From: an uncultured Pontibacter sp. | Lineage (GTDB): Bacteria > Bacteroidota > Bacteroidia > Cytophagales > Hymenobacteraceae | Reading direction: 5' to 3' | DNA length: 64,000 nucleotides | NCBI RefSeq assembly: GCF_947492645.1 | Contig: NZ_CANLMZ010000001.1 | Location: 248,001 to 312,000 of the forward strand | Part shown: in pieces, positions 1 through 7,876 of the stretch | Layout of the letters: each line of letters begins with the position of its first letter | Numbering within the stretch: the first letter of the stretch is position 1 | Notes under the pieces: generated by a model | What the model was told of the DNA's origin: nothing | What the model saw: the letters and a program-made list of their open reading frames with translations, nothing else | Databases searched by the model: none | Translations under genes and position numbers: made by a program

Positions 1-22
1 TGTTGGTGAGAACACCAACAAC
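1..22. repeat. REP-like hairpin, left copy (cut by window edge)
   Basis: The right arm CACCAACAAC (13-22) pairs with the left arm, of which only TGTTGGTG (1-8) lies in the window; the loop is AGAA. The same arms recur at 289-315 and 969-995 around the transposase gene, so this is a third copy of one hairpin family. The 5' end, including any GTAG head, lies outside the window. Confidence 0.75.
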
Positions 23-164
23 GGCCGGGCGGCATAATTGAGGGAAAAGGCAGATCGCAGATGTTACGAAGTTATAGAGTATTAAGCGTAGACGGCACAA
101 GAGAGGGACCTAGCAACAGCAGAAGCCATAGAGGAGGGAACAGGAAGCAGACGCAGAGAAAAGT

Positions 165-196
165 ACCATAACATTAAGATACAACCAGCAGTACCT
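165..196 (+). repeat. Direct repeat of the transposase leader, upstream copy
   Basis: About 32 bases starting ACCATAACATTAAG and ending CAGCAGTACCT match, with a few differences, bases 400-433 just before the transposase start codon. No transposase reading frame follows this copy, so positions 1-290 look like a gene-less or decayed relative of the element at 290-995. The repeat is seen directly; the decay interpretation is inference. Confidence 0.55.
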
Positions 197-288
197 CAAA
201 CTCCGTCCACTAAGCCATGGCTTCACCTTCTACCTAAAGCTTACAACATACACATTAAGGTAAAGCTATAGTGAAAGCAGGCGCTAAT

Positions 289-315
289 GTAGTTGTTGGT
301 GAAAACACCAACAAC
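289..315 (+). repeat. REP hairpin with GTAG head, 5' of the transposase
   Basis: GTAG at 289-292 runs into a perfect 10-bp stem: GTTGTTGGTG (292-301), loop AAAA, CACCAACAAC (306-315). A GTAG or GGAG tetranucleotide followed by a hairpin is the known signature of repetitive extragenic palindromes recognised by REP-associated tyrosine transposases. The copy lies 124 bases upstream of the gene, in the same orientation as the one at 969-995. Confidence 0.8.
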
Positions 316-399
316 GGCTTGGAAACGGCACGGATACCAAAAACGGCAGGAGACGTAGGGTAGAGAGTAGTGAATATATACAATAGACTCTAGAGAACT

Positions 400-433
400 A
401 CCATGTAACATCAAGATACAACCGGCAGTATCT
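400..433 (+). repeat. Direct repeat of the transposase leader, gene-proximal copy
   Basis: Second copy of the 165-196 repeat, ending six bases before the transposase ATG at 440. Its position suggests a conserved leader or subterminal transposase-binding segment. This role is inference. Confidence 0.5.
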
Positions 434-439
434 TAGCAA

Positions 440-958
440 ATGCATGAGCAACAGCATATTGCCTTTTTTACAGCAACTATACTGGAGTGGAAGCACCTGC
501 TAAAGCCTGATAAGTATAAACGGATAATTATTGATAGTCTACGCTATATGGTTGAGCAGAAGCGGGTAAAAGTATACGGTTTTGTGATCATGCCCAACCA
601 CCTGCACTTACTCTGGAAAATGGAGGAGCCACACAGGCGGGAAGATGTGCAGCGGGATTTCCTAAAGTATACTGCACAACAAATAAAGTATGACCTGATG
701 AGAAGTCACCCTCTGGTATTAGAAAAATTCCGGGTTGATGCGAAAGACCGAAAATACCAGATATGGGAGCGTAATCCGTTATCGATCTACTGCTATTCTA
801 TTGCTGTTACAGAACAGAAGCTGGGTTATATACACAATAACCCGATTCAGGATAAATGGAAGCTGGTCAAACTACCTGAATTTTACTTTTTCTCTTCGGC
901 CAGGTTCTACCATGAAAACAAGGATGATTTTAGCTTTTTAACTCACTACCTTGATTAA
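440..958 (+). CDS. REP-associated tyrosine transposase (Y1/HUH, IS200-like)
   Basis: A 172-residue single-strand DNA transposase or housekeeping nuclease of the Y1 family. The HUH motif is in MPNHLHLLW, with the metal-binding histidines at residues 54 and 56; the catalytic tyrosine is probably Tyr130 in LGYIHNNP, the usual YIxxNP motif. Length and motifs fit REP-associated transposases (RAYT) rather than IS200 itself. It lies between directly repeated GTAG-headed hairpins at 289-315 and 969-995, the expected substrates. The frame is open with both motifs present, so it looks intact. It starts with ATG at 440; an overlapping frame-3 reading from 735 is spurious. Family membership is secure; activity is not known. 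Confidence 0.88.
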   Translation: MHEQQHIAFFTATILEWKHLLKPDKYKRIIIDSLRYMVEQKRVKVYGFVIMPNHLHLLWKMEEPHRREDVQRDFLKYTAQQIKYDLMRSHPLVLEKFRVDAKDRKYQIWERNPLSIYCYSIAVTEQKLGYIHNNPIQDKWKLVKLPEFYFFSSARFYHENKDDFSFLTHYLD

Positions 959-968
959 AGTCAATCCA

Positions 969-995
969 GTAGTTGTTGGTGTTTTCACCAACAAC
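969..995 (+). repeat. REP hairpin with GTAG head, 3' of the transposase
   Basis: GTAG (969-972) leads into GTTGTTGGTG (972-981), loop TTTT and CACCAACAAC (986-995). The arms are identical to those at 289-315 and only the loop differs. It begins 11 bases after the transposase stop. A lone copy of the right arm follows at 1009-1018, probably a broken hairpin. Confidence 0.8.
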
Positions 996-1008
996 GGCAG
1001 CAAAAGAG

Positions 1009-1018
1009 CACCAACAAC
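1009..1018 (+). repeat. Solitary REP arm
   Basis: CACCAACAAC repeats the right arm of the hairpin that ends 13 bases earlier, with no left partner. It is likely a remnant of a truncated REP copy. Confidence 0.5.
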
Positions 1019-1072
1019 CACTTTGAAGGCTTGGCATCATGCACAGCTCCTGCTTGCGGCTGAACTAAAAAA

Positions 1073-1108
1073 CAAAACCCACCTGAGATCGCTCTCAAGT
1101 GGGTTTTG
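1073..1108 (-). terminator. Terminator of the OmpA-like gene
   Basis: CAAAACCCACCTGAGA (1073-1088) pairs with TCTCAAGTGGGTTTTG (1093-1108) around a TCGC loop, with one mismatch. A-rich 1066-1075 gives a U tract for minus-strand transcripts from the gene ending at 1135. Confidence 0.8.
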
Positions 1109-1134
1109 CTAAAACTACAGTTTATACTTTGTGT

Positions 1135-1764
1135 TTACTCCCTGGTTACGGCTACGATGGCTACCCTACGGTTAAGCTGGCGGCCCCTGGCAGTTTCGTT
1201 GGTTGCTCTTGGTGCTGTCTCACCCATGGCTTCGATGGACAACCTGTCTGCAGCAATGCCTCCTTGGTTCTGCAACCAGTCTTTTACAGCATTGGCGCGC
1301 TCAGCAGAAAGCTCTTTATTATACTCGTTGCCGGCACGGGCATCCGCATGTCCGAAAACACGAATCTGGCCATTCTGTGGCAGGTCTTTAAGCTCGTTAG
1401 CTATTTGCTGCAGCTTTTCCTCACCTTCAGTCCGTATTTGCGATTTGTCTGTGTCAAAAAGAAGCTTATCATCCAATGTATAAATGTTATACTCCTTTTC
1501 CTGGCGCATTTCTATGTCGGAGCCTTTCAGTTCCGGATCATCGTTCACAACGGGGGCATCCCAGTTCACACCTGCCCAAAAGTCTTCACCTACATCTTTT
1601 ATTTCAGCGCCGTCTGCTTCTACTCTTCCGCGTTCATCGTCATACATCACGGCTGTATCGGCTGTGGCATCAGAGAGCGAATCATTTTCTAGGCCTCCCT
1701 TAGGGTCGTTGCAGGCAGCCATTACGCCGACTCCCACACATAGTAGTAGTTTGTATGTTTTCAT
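1135..1764 (-). CDS. OmpA-family peptidoglycan-associated lipoprotein
   Basis: A 209-residue outer-membrane lipoprotein expected to tether the outer membrane to peptidoglycan. A signal peptide ends in the lipobox VMAAC, with the lipidated Cys18. A low-complexity acidic linker (about 20-90) is followed by an OmpA-like domain (about 95-207). Within it GHAD (Asp141) and LSAER (Arg156) occupy the two diaminopimelate-contact positions with the family's 15-residue spacing. It is a single gene, with a terminator at 1073-1108 and no partner such as tolB nearby, so a Pal role in Tol-Pal is not supported. The domain call is secure; the exact role is not. Confidence 0.85.
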   Translation of the reverse strand: MKTYKLLLCVGVGVMAACNDPKGGLENDSLSDATADTAVMYDDERGRVEADGAEIKDVGEDFWAGVNWDAPVVNDDPELKGSDIEMRQEKEYNIYTLDDKLLFDTDKSQIRTEGEEKLQQIANELKDLPQNGQIRVFGHADARAGNEYNKELSAERANAVKDWLQNQGGIAADRLSIEAMGETAPRATNETARGRQLNRRVAIVAVTRE

Positions 1765-1962
1765 AGTATCGTATGATTGGTTCCTTAATTGGTACGAGGC
1801 ATACCTTACTATGTTTGTTTAGGATGCTATTGCCAAGTATGGTGACACTATACAACTACAAGCCAGGGGATGGTAAAACAGCGATCTTAATAAAAGGGTA
1901 CCCAAAAGCGGAAAGTTTGCGGAGGCGGCAAACCGTGCAGTAAAAACAGCGGTACAGCATAC

Positions 1963-2376
1963 CTAATCCTGGTCCGGAACTGCGAGCCATGCCATTGCTT
2001 CCTCTTCGATCGCGAAATCACGAATGGTTAGCAGCGACGTATAACCTTTCCGCTTTTCCTTCATCAGCTCTATGGTCTGGCAATTTTCGGGGCAGTCAGA
2101 GGGGAGCCTGGCCAGGCGCACGATGGGGCTGGAAAGTACACGCGGCAGGAAGAACTCGTTGCTCCATTGGGCATCAGCAGGATCAATGGCTTTCATTTTG
2201 CGGTCATCCGCCAACCAACCAGTTAACCTGAACTGGTCCATGAGGTGAAGGCAGAGCAAAACCGCCCCCCGAAACTCTGCACCTTTTACGTTACCTTGCC
2301 ATACAGCCATGCCTACACGCAACTCATCGTCGTAGCTTATACTTACAAATGCGTTTCTAAAGTAGATTGATCGCAT
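1963..2376 (-). CDS. Hypothetical protein (possible STAS/SpoIIAA-like fold)
   Basis: A 137-residue soluble protein without signal peptide or membrane segment. The pattern of an early VWQG turn, a GWLADDRKMKAID stretch near residue 55 and an aromatic WSNEFFLP segment resembles small Bacteroidota proteins loosely annotated as STAS/SpoIIAA-like, but I cannot assign it firmly. It stands alone between two minus-strand genes. The ATG at 2376 is the first in frame. No function is proposed. Confidence 0.6.
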   Translation of the reverse strand: MRSIYFRNAFVSISYDDELRVGMAVWQGNVKGAEFRGAVLLCLHLMDQFRLTGWLADDRKMKAIDPADAQWSNEFFLPRVLSSPIVRLARLPSDCPENCQTIELMKEKRKGYTSLLTIRDFAIEEEAMAWLAVPDQD

Positions 2377-2498
2377 GGTATACTTTCGGGCTAAAGCTAT
2401 ACTACAGCATAGCTGATTTTAAGAGTTGAAGACTTTTGCAGGCGTAAAGGGCTAACCATTTAAATGTCTGTACATCAAACCTAAGGTTAAAAAAAGAA

Positions 2499-2526
2499 AA
2501 AACCTACCTTGTTTAAGGTAGGTTTT
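2499..2526 (-). terminator. Terminator of the T9SS gene at 2549-4288
   Basis: AAAACCTACCTT (2499-2510) and AAGGTAGGTTTT (2515-2526) form a perfect 12-bp stem with a GTTT loop; A-rich 2489-2502 supplies the minus-strand U tract. It lies 22 bases past the gene end. Confidence 0.85.
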
Positions 2527-2548
2527 GCAAGTATGGGTTTAGTATACT

Positions 2549-4288
2549 TTATTTCTTAATAAAGCGAAGTGTTTCGCGGTGTTCGTTACTTACGACAGAA
2601 ACAAAATATGCTCCGCTTTTAAGGTCCTGTACAGGCAGTAGCAACTCCTGCTCTGCAGTAGCTTTAAGTTGCTTAACTGTTCTGCCAGTTGCATCCAGCA
2701 CGTAAACATCTACATTGCCTTTAAGTCCGTTAAGGCTGATATTTACTGCCTCTGTGGCAACAGTAGGGTAAAGCATTAACTTTGGAGCCAATACACCTCT
2801 CACATCTACCGCTACTATGTTAGAGTAAGCTGTTTCACCGCTGAAATCTACCTGCTGCAAGCGATAGTAATTGGTACCTGTAGCTGGCTTAGCATCTGTG
2901 AAGGTATAATTCAGCTTTGCGCTGCTGTTGCCGCTACCTTTTACTTCACCCACTTTAGTGAATGTTTTGCCATCCAGGCTGCGCTCTACTATAAACTTGT
3001 TGTTGTCTTTCTCCATAGCTGTTGCCCAACCCAATACCGCTTGGTTGTTCAGCAACTGCGCCCTAAACGACATCAACTCAACAGGCATGGGCGCTATGCT
3101 TCCGTCGGCAGTTGCCCAGCTAATGTCTCCAATTGCAATGCCCTGTCTTCCTCTGGCGGCATCGTTATTAAGATACTTTATCTCTACTCTGTCTACGTCT
3201 TCAACAAAGCTGATCGTAACATTACCCCTGTTAGACGTTACCTTAGCATCTACACCATCTGCTTTCGCCATAGCCGCACCATTGCTGAACTCGTTAGAGA
3301 AAGTAGGTATCATTTGGTTCTTTGTTAAGGCAATTGCATTAGCGCCGTTGTAGCCGGTTACCACTATTTTATCTCTGAACTGCCCAGCATTACGGTCAAT
3401 GTCGTGTAGTGTAAACGTTAGGCCCGACACACTCTTACCCAATATAAGTGTTACCTGGGTTCCGCTTTCAGCAGCAGCACCTGTTTGTATAAGGTTTAGC
3501 GCCTTCTTCTTCAGAAAACCAGTATTTACGTTATCCGTCTCTACTGTTGCACCTGTACCAACAGCACTTCTAACCCAACGCATGGTAACCCCATCAACTG
3601 TATAAGGCTCTGTTGATCTTGTTGAAGAGACATCAAATGGTCGTTCGCCTACAGGGCGGCTGGCCCAGCTGAATGTAGATACACCCGTAACAGGTGTTCC
3701 TGATATCAGCACATCATCTATGCCATAAAAGTCAGTATTCTCATTGTTCACGTTGATCTTCCAACGGAAACGAACGTTGGGCTGATTGTTAACTTCGAAC
3801 GGCAACTTAATCGAAACACCCTTGTTGACAGCATTCCATGTAAAGAAGCTCGTAGTGTTTTGTGTGAAGCCTGTAACTGCCTTATACGTAACGCCATCCA
3901 GGCTGTACTCTAGCGTTACAGGATTTGTGTTTGGTATATACGAGGTGCTGTTGCCAGGCCCTGGCGCTGTCACAACTGTATGTTTGTTTTTCCTGTAGTA
4001 CTGCGATCTGATCTCTTTCCAGGTAATGGTCAGGTTATGTAGGTTATAAGTAGAGATGCTATTGTCCAGGCGCAGCACTTGCTGCCCGGTTGCATTAACA
4101 TCTGTTTGCATATAGCTGCCGCCAGTATATAGCGTGTCTGTATAAGCATGTGCATCAGAAAGTACAAAGTTAGTCTTGTAGGCACCAGTTACTGTATTAT
4201 TGAAATTTTCGTGATACACTACTACCTGTGCCTGTGCGGTAGTAAGTAAAAGAAAAGCTGCAATAAGGAAAGAATAAAACTTCTTCAT
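2549..4288 (-). CDS. Secreted protein with T9SS C-terminal sorting domain
   Basis: A 579-residue exported protein of unknown activity. The Sec signal peptide is MKKFYSFLIAAFLLLTTAQA. The body (about 22-400) is Ser/Thr/Asn rich and beta-predicted, with a segment resembling jelly-roll carbohydrate-binding modules (VTLEYSLDGVTYKAV, then FRWKINVN). From about residue 403 it has the fibronectin-like linker common in Cytophagales (PMPVELMSFRAQ...) and then a type A sorting domain (about 505-579) with LYPTVATEAVNI, LDATGRTV and a Lys-Lys end. These domains direct transport across the outer membrane by the type IX system. It is monocistronic with its own terminator. The catalytic role is unknown. Confidence 0.8.
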   Translation of the reverse strand: MKKFYSFLIAAFLLLTTAQAQVVVYHENFNNTVTGAYKTNFVLSDAHAYTDTLYTGGSYMQTDVNATGQQVLRLDNSISTYNLHNLTITWKEIRSQYYRKNKHTVVTAPGPGNSTSYIPNTNPVTLEYSLDGVTYKAVTGFTQNTTSFFTWNAVNKGVSIKLPFEVNNQPNVRFRWKINVNNENTDFYGIDDVLISGTPVTGVSTFSWASRPVGERPFDVSSTRSTEPYTVDGVTMRWVRSAVGTGATVETDNVNTGFLKKKALNLIQTGAAAESGTQVTLILGKSVSGLTFTLHDIDRNAGQFRDKIVVTGYNGANAIALTKNQMIPTFSNEFSNGAAMAKADGVDAKVTSNRGNVTISFVEDVDRVEIKYLNNDAARGRQGIAIGDISWATADGSIAPMPVELMSFRAQLLNNQAVLGWATAMEKDNNKFIVERSLDGKTFTKVGEVKGSGNSSAKLNYTFTDAKPATGTNYYRLQQVDFSGETAYSNIVAVDVRGVLAPKLMLYPTVATEAVNISLNGLKGNVDVYVLDATGRTVKQLKATAEQELLLPVQDLKSGAYFVSVVSNEHRETLRFIKK

Positions 4289-4790
4289 AACTCTAGTAAT
4301 TAATTACCAATCATTATGAAAGAAGTATGCCACAGCTCTTTAGCCCGTGCCACCAAAGCAATGCACAGCTTCCCTTTCACAAACAAAACCCTAATTAACA
4401 ACACCTTATAAAAACAAACAGGTTATTAGTTAATCAGAAAGGTCGTTTTATTAAGCAAACGTGTACCTAATTACTAGCAATTTTTTCCAAATATGGGAAA
4501 CCAGCATGGGAATTGGGAATTAGCTGTTAGATGTTCTCTTAGATACGCTTATAGGTATGAAAAAATGGAAGCGCAACAGATAATGTGTATTTTTTAAATG
4601 AATAACGCACACATTGGAAAAAAGCAACATCAAAATTTTTATACTTCAACACTATCCCTTATTTACCCTATGTTAAATCGTCAGGGTTGACAGAATAAAG
4701 TAATAGCTCCAGGTTACATAGTGTCAGTATTTGGTTGTTTGGCACTTGGTTTGCAATACGTTAAGCAAAAAACAACGAAGGAGAAGATCA
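4289..4790. other. Divergent intergenic region
   Basis: About 500 bases between the minus-strand T9SS gene and the plus-strand Hsp20 gene. It is AT rich, especially 4380-4670, and has no convincing reading frame. TTGACA at 4687-4692 resembles an E. coli -35 box, but no TAnnTTTG partner sits at the right spacing. I see no RNA gene or strong hairpin. Confidence 0.5.
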
Positions 4791-5177
4791 ATGAAACGAA
4801 TCATCAATAAGGATTTTTTACATAACATTGCCTTACACCTTGACTTGTTCAATACAATTGGGGGAGGCGTAAGCGAAACCTTTGTAAGTGTAAAGCAACA
4901 CGAATTGGATGCAGTTATTGAAGTATGGGCCGCAGGTGTAAATCCTGAGTCCTTTAAAGTGGTGCTGCGCAACAATAACCTTACTGTGAGCTCAACAATT
5001 CAGAGTAACCATAGCATGCATGTAGCAGCTCCTATTTTTAGCAGGACCTTTGTGTTGCCGCCAGCCGTGAACATGGCGCTGATTGATGCCACTTATGAAG
5101 ATGGGAAACTGCGCATCAAGTTACCTTACAACGAGTCTGCAAACAAGGCAAGAGAAATAGTGATTAAACAGTTATAA
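4791..5177 (+). CDS. Small heat shock protein, Hsp20/alpha-crystallin family
   Basis: A 128-residue ATP-independent chaperone that would hold unfolding proteins in the cytoplasm. The alpha-crystallin domain spans about residues 35-125: VIEVWAAGVNPESFKVVLRN matches the usual start of the domain and YEDGKLRIKLPY matches the GxLxIxLP signature near the end. The start at 4791 is preferred over the frame's earlier 4731 start because GAAGGAGA lies just upstream and the extra 20 residues are basic and unlike the family. It is monocistronic and ends in a strong hairpin. The family is clear despite sequence divergence. Confidence 0.82.
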   Translation: MKRIINKDFLHNIALHLDLFNTIGGGVSETFVSVKQHELDAVIEVWAAGVNPESFKVVLRNNNLTVSSTIQSNHSMHVAAPIFSRTFVLPPAVNMALIDATYEDGKLRIKLPYNESANKAREIVIKQL

Positions 5178-5188
5178 AAGTTATTAAA

Positions 5189-5240
5189 CAGATAAAAAGA
5201 AAGGGCGCCTCTCTAGAGAGACGCCCTTTCTTTTTATCTG
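5189..5240. terminator. Bidirectional terminator
   Basis: A very long hairpin: 19-base arms (5189-5207 and 5222-5240) pair perfectly, including GAAAGGGCG with CGCCCTTTC, and the inner TCTCTAGAGA can also pair. A and T runs on the two sides serve both the Hsp20 gene and the convergent gene at 5305-5574. Confidence 0.9.
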
Positions 5241-5304
5241 TAAGCAGTTCCGATTCAAAAAAGCAGTAATATAGTAACCTAGCGTTACTGTACGCTGCAG
5301 ATGT

Positions 5305-5574
5305 TTAAGGAGCTTGTACCTTAAACTTCGCTTTTATTATTGATGTAAGATAATCGTGCACCTCAACAGTTTCTTTATCATAATCAAAAGTGTTGTAGGT
5401 ATCAGCAGCTATTTGCTCTATCCGGCACCCATTCTCAATCATCATAAATATTAACTCCCTTAAACGGTAAGGGTGCCCGGCTACATTTATCAGGCATTCC
5501 ATGTCATCACTCTCCACGCGCAGAAACATGTGCTGCACATGGTTTACATCCGTCATTATCTCTTGGTTAGACAT
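5305..5574 (-). CDS. Hypothetical small protein
   Basis: An 89-residue acidic soluble protein (FLRVESDDMECLINVAGHPY at about 17-36, then RELIFMMIENG). No signal peptide or known motif is visible. It ends next to the strong bidirectional hairpin, which supports a real transcription unit. I do not recognise the family. Confidence 0.6.
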   Translation of the reverse strand: MSNQEIMTDVNHVQHMFLRVESDDMECLINVAGHPYRLRELIFMMIENGCRIEQIAADTYNTFDYDKETVEVHDYLTSIIKAKFKVQAP

Positions 5575-6022
5575 AAGCTTTATACTTTGGCTACTCTTAT
5601 AAAGTCTCTTATCGCCAAAAAAGTGCCATACTTTGGGGCCAAATGCATTAAGCCTCCTAAATCCTTACCTTGGTGCAGCATTTACTTTGATCAATACAAA
5701 GCCTTTCCTGCCAAGCAGCGAATATACTGTTGCTACTATTTGCGTGGATGGTCTTGGCGCCACCCCACTACAAACACAATAACCCAAACAGAGTAAAAAG
5801 GAGAAAGCACAGCTGCCAGGTAAGGGTCTACAGCAAACATAAGTATAAGCTGGAGCAGGAAGGTTGCGATAGCTCCAATAATAGCGTATTAATAGTATCG
5901 GTTACGGAAGTTCATACTATACGGTACGCAAGTTACTGCAAAAGGAGAGAATCAGAGCGCAAGCATAATTTTTACAGTAAGGCTATAGTGCAGGGGCTGG
6001 CATTAAGAAAAGGAATCAAAAA
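5575..6022. other. Intergenic region without convincing gene
   Basis: About 450 bases between two small minus-strand genes. Short plus-strand readings exist (for example 5730-6038) but their composition is basic, Cys/His/Tyr rich and unlike neighbouring proteins, so I do not call them. It contains AAGTATA at 5840-5846 and no strong hairpin. Confidence 0.45.
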
Positions 6023-6049
6023 AATACCCGACTTTTAGGGCCGGGTATT
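6023..6049 (-). terminator. Terminator overlapping the gene end
   Basis: AATACCCG (6023-6030) and CGGGTATT (6042-6049) pair; the A run at 6018-6024 gives a minus-strand U tract. The hairpin includes the stop codon (6035-6037) and last codons of the gene it closes. Confidence 0.7.
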
Positions 6050-6262
6050 CATTAGTCTAAATGCTTCTGCTCTGGATATGTCTTTTTCGACAATCAATGG
6101 GGGGTCATCATCTTTAGCAACAACTAATGTGTAGTTATTGTCTTTGTCCTGGTAGTAGATGAGTGTAGTAAGATCTTCGTATCCGATACTAAAGATTTTT
6201 CGGGGCTCATGCTTATACCTGTATTTATAATTATCTAATTTTATATTCCTCAATAACCTCAT
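6035..6262 (-). CDS. Hypothetical small protein
   Basis: A 75-residue charged protein. The N-terminus is basic (MRLLRNIKLDNYKYRYKHE); the rest alternates beta-like hydrophobics with acidic patches (LVVAKDDDPPLIVEKD). There is no signal peptide. The ATG at 6262 is preceded in the mRNA by a GGTG-containing stretch. A terminator folded over its stop codon supports expression. The family is not recognised. Confidence 0.55.
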   Translation of the reverse strand: MRLLRNIKLDNYKYRYKHEPRKIFSIGYEDLTTLIYYQDKDNNYTLVVAKDDDPPLIVEKDISRAEAFRLMNTRP

Positions 6263-6684
6263 AATCCAACACCTTTCTAGTATTTTAACGGTACTTGTGC
6301 CAGGTAATGTTTCAAATATATCTGTTATACCATTACTTTCTTGTAATCTTTATAACGTTGACAGACATTTAATTATATTCAATTATTAGTATCTTACCTG
6401 CTGCTTTACCCTAAGTGGCGACAGGAAAGCAGGATATACTTTACCGGCTACTGTAACAACTATAATTAAATGAATACCAAATACTTAACGCACAACACCT
6501 ACTTTGGTTAACATAAGTATAAATTTGAGCTTTAAACCATAGGGGTATAAATACTTTTGGTAGCTTGGCTGCTGCTGCGCCGCTATAGGCAAGCTGCAAC
6601 TAAATAAGGCGCTGTAGATGCTATATACAATATGGTGGCTAAAGCTTTTATACTTAAAGCTGAAACTTTACTAACACATTACCC
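6263..6684. other. Divergent intergenic region
   Basis: About 420 AT-rich bases between divergent small genes. It has several TATACTT/AAGTATA heptamers (near 6434, 6509 and 6649) but no gene, tRNA or clear promoter pair. Confidence 0.45.
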
Positions 6685-6993
6685 ATGAACAACAATGGAA
6701 AGTATAGCTGGCTTGTCTGGCTGTTTTACTTTATCGCTTTTGAGGTGGTGGTTTTCCTAGGCTTACAATGGTTGCTTTCAGGCTTGGGCAACAGCAACCA
6801 GTTTCAGGCAGAAAATACCGTAGTGCCTAATTGGGTAAAAGCTGTTACGTTTATCCTTTTATACATTTTATGCCTGTTGTTCGTTGTAATGCTGGTGAGC
6901 AGCTTTGTGCCTAACAAACACCGCGGCCAATTAATGCGTTGGGTATACTTAGCTTTAGTAGGCATGGCAATAATGCTTTTCTTTTTATTTTAA
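6685..6993 (+). CDS. Small inner-membrane protein
   Basis: A 102-residue protein with three predicted membrane helices at about 8-32, 48-70 and 83-102, linked by a short polar loop (GNSNQFQAENTVVPNW) and a basic loop (PNKHRGQLMR). No enzymatic motif is seen. The next gene starts 37 bases downstream on the same strand, so they may be co-transcribed. Function unknown. Confidence 0.65.
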   Translation: MNNNGKYSWLVWLFYFIAFEVVVFLGLQWLLSGLGNSNQFQAENTVVPNWVKAVTFILLYILCLLFVVMLVSSFVPNKHRGQLMRWVYLALVGMAIMLFFLF

Positions 6994-7030
6994 TGGTGCC
7001 GCAAAAGCACGGCTATCAATTTAAAAACCA

Positions 7031-7762
7031 ATGAAAAAACTTTTTTACCTGATACTGTTCTTCCTTACCACGGGGTTTACAGCAAACGCACAGATAGGAG
7101 AAATAGAAAATACCCGCCAGGGCCGTTACTTTATAAAACAGCAAAACGGCCAGGTTATATACGCCAACAAGATCAGGCTCCGCTCTCCGCTGTTTAAGCA
7201 AAACCATTTCCTGCTGGATGACTCTTTGCAGTATAACCCCAGTACCGTGGCTGCATTCCAAAACGAGGATGGTTACTTTGCCCGCGTAGATTATGGCAAC
7301 AGCTACGACGACTTTGCCAAGCGTGTATTAGATGGGCCACGCATCGATAAGTTTTATACATCGCGCACCGTCTATGACTATGGTTACGGCTACAACCCAT
7401 ACGGTTACGGAGGGCCACGATCCAGCCGCCGCAGAATCAATTTCTTCTCCAAAGACGACGGCCCCCTATACCTGCTGGACTACAACAACCTAAGAGAGGC
7501 CCTGGCAGACAACGCCGCAAGCATGAATATACTGCAGCAGTACAGGCGTAATAAAGTTATCAACACAGGAGTATCCATTGTAGGGGCAGGTTTATTGGCT
7601 GTGGGCTCTCTTTCTTCTATTCAGAACTCTGGCAATACCGGTGTGTCGCCGTTGGTGTATGCAGGGGCTGGTATACTTGGAGCGCAATTAGTTATCAACC
7701 TCTTCCAGAAAGACAAACTGACACAGGCTATGGAAGTTTACAACTATCAGGTGCAGCAATAG
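7031..7762 (+). CDS. Exported hypothetical protein
   Basis: A 243-residue protein with a Sec signal peptide (MKKLFYLILFFLTTGFTANA). A central Tyr/Gly-rich segment near 113-128 (YDYGYGYNPYGYGGPRSS) is followed by an Arg cluster, and a Gly-rich hydrophobic stretch at about 175-225 could enter a membrane (VSIVGAGLLAVGSL). It lacks a T9SS sorting domain and lipobox, so it is probably periplasmic or outer-membrane associated. The family is not recognised. Confidence 0.65.
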   Translation: MKKLFYLILFFLTTGFTANAQIGEIENTRQGRYFIKQQNGQVIYANKIRLRSPLFKQNHFLLDDSLQYNPSTVAAFQNEDGYFARVDYGNSYDDFAKRVLDGPRIDKFYTSRTVYDYGYGYNPYGYGGPRSSRRRINFFSKDDGPLYLLDYNNLREALADNAASMNILQQYRRNKVINTGVSIVGAGLLAVGSLSSIQNSGNTGVSPLVYAGAGILGAQLVINLFQKDKLTQAMEVYNYQVQQ

Positions 7763-7876
7763 CAGCCAACCCAAATTGTAAATGCATACTTACTTTTGTT
7801 TTTAGGCATTCACGCGCGTCTGTCTCTCAAATTGACTAACTTGGCCATAGCCTACAATTGGCTGTACAACATCTCT

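Noticed and set aside
1..1018. CRISPR array from the repeated hairpins
   Set aside because: The hairpins are not regularly spaced with unique spacers and no cas gene is present; the transposase explains them.
1099..1692. Plus-strand open frames opposite the OmpA-like gene
   Set aside because: They lie over a clear minus-strand lipoprotein gene with motif conservation and have unnatural Cys/His-rich composition.
4687..4692. TTGACA as a sigma-70 -35 box
   Set aside because: Bacteroidota promoters use TTTG/TAnnTTTG and no partner at the correct spacing is seen.
5730..6038. 102-residue plus-strand open frame
   Set aside because: Composition is unlike a real protein, no start signal, and it ends in the terminator and stop codon of a minus-strand gene.
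7796..7876. N-terminal extension of the alpha/beta hydrolase
   Set aside because: It precedes the first beta strand by 27 residues with no family counterpart; ATG at 7877 fits.
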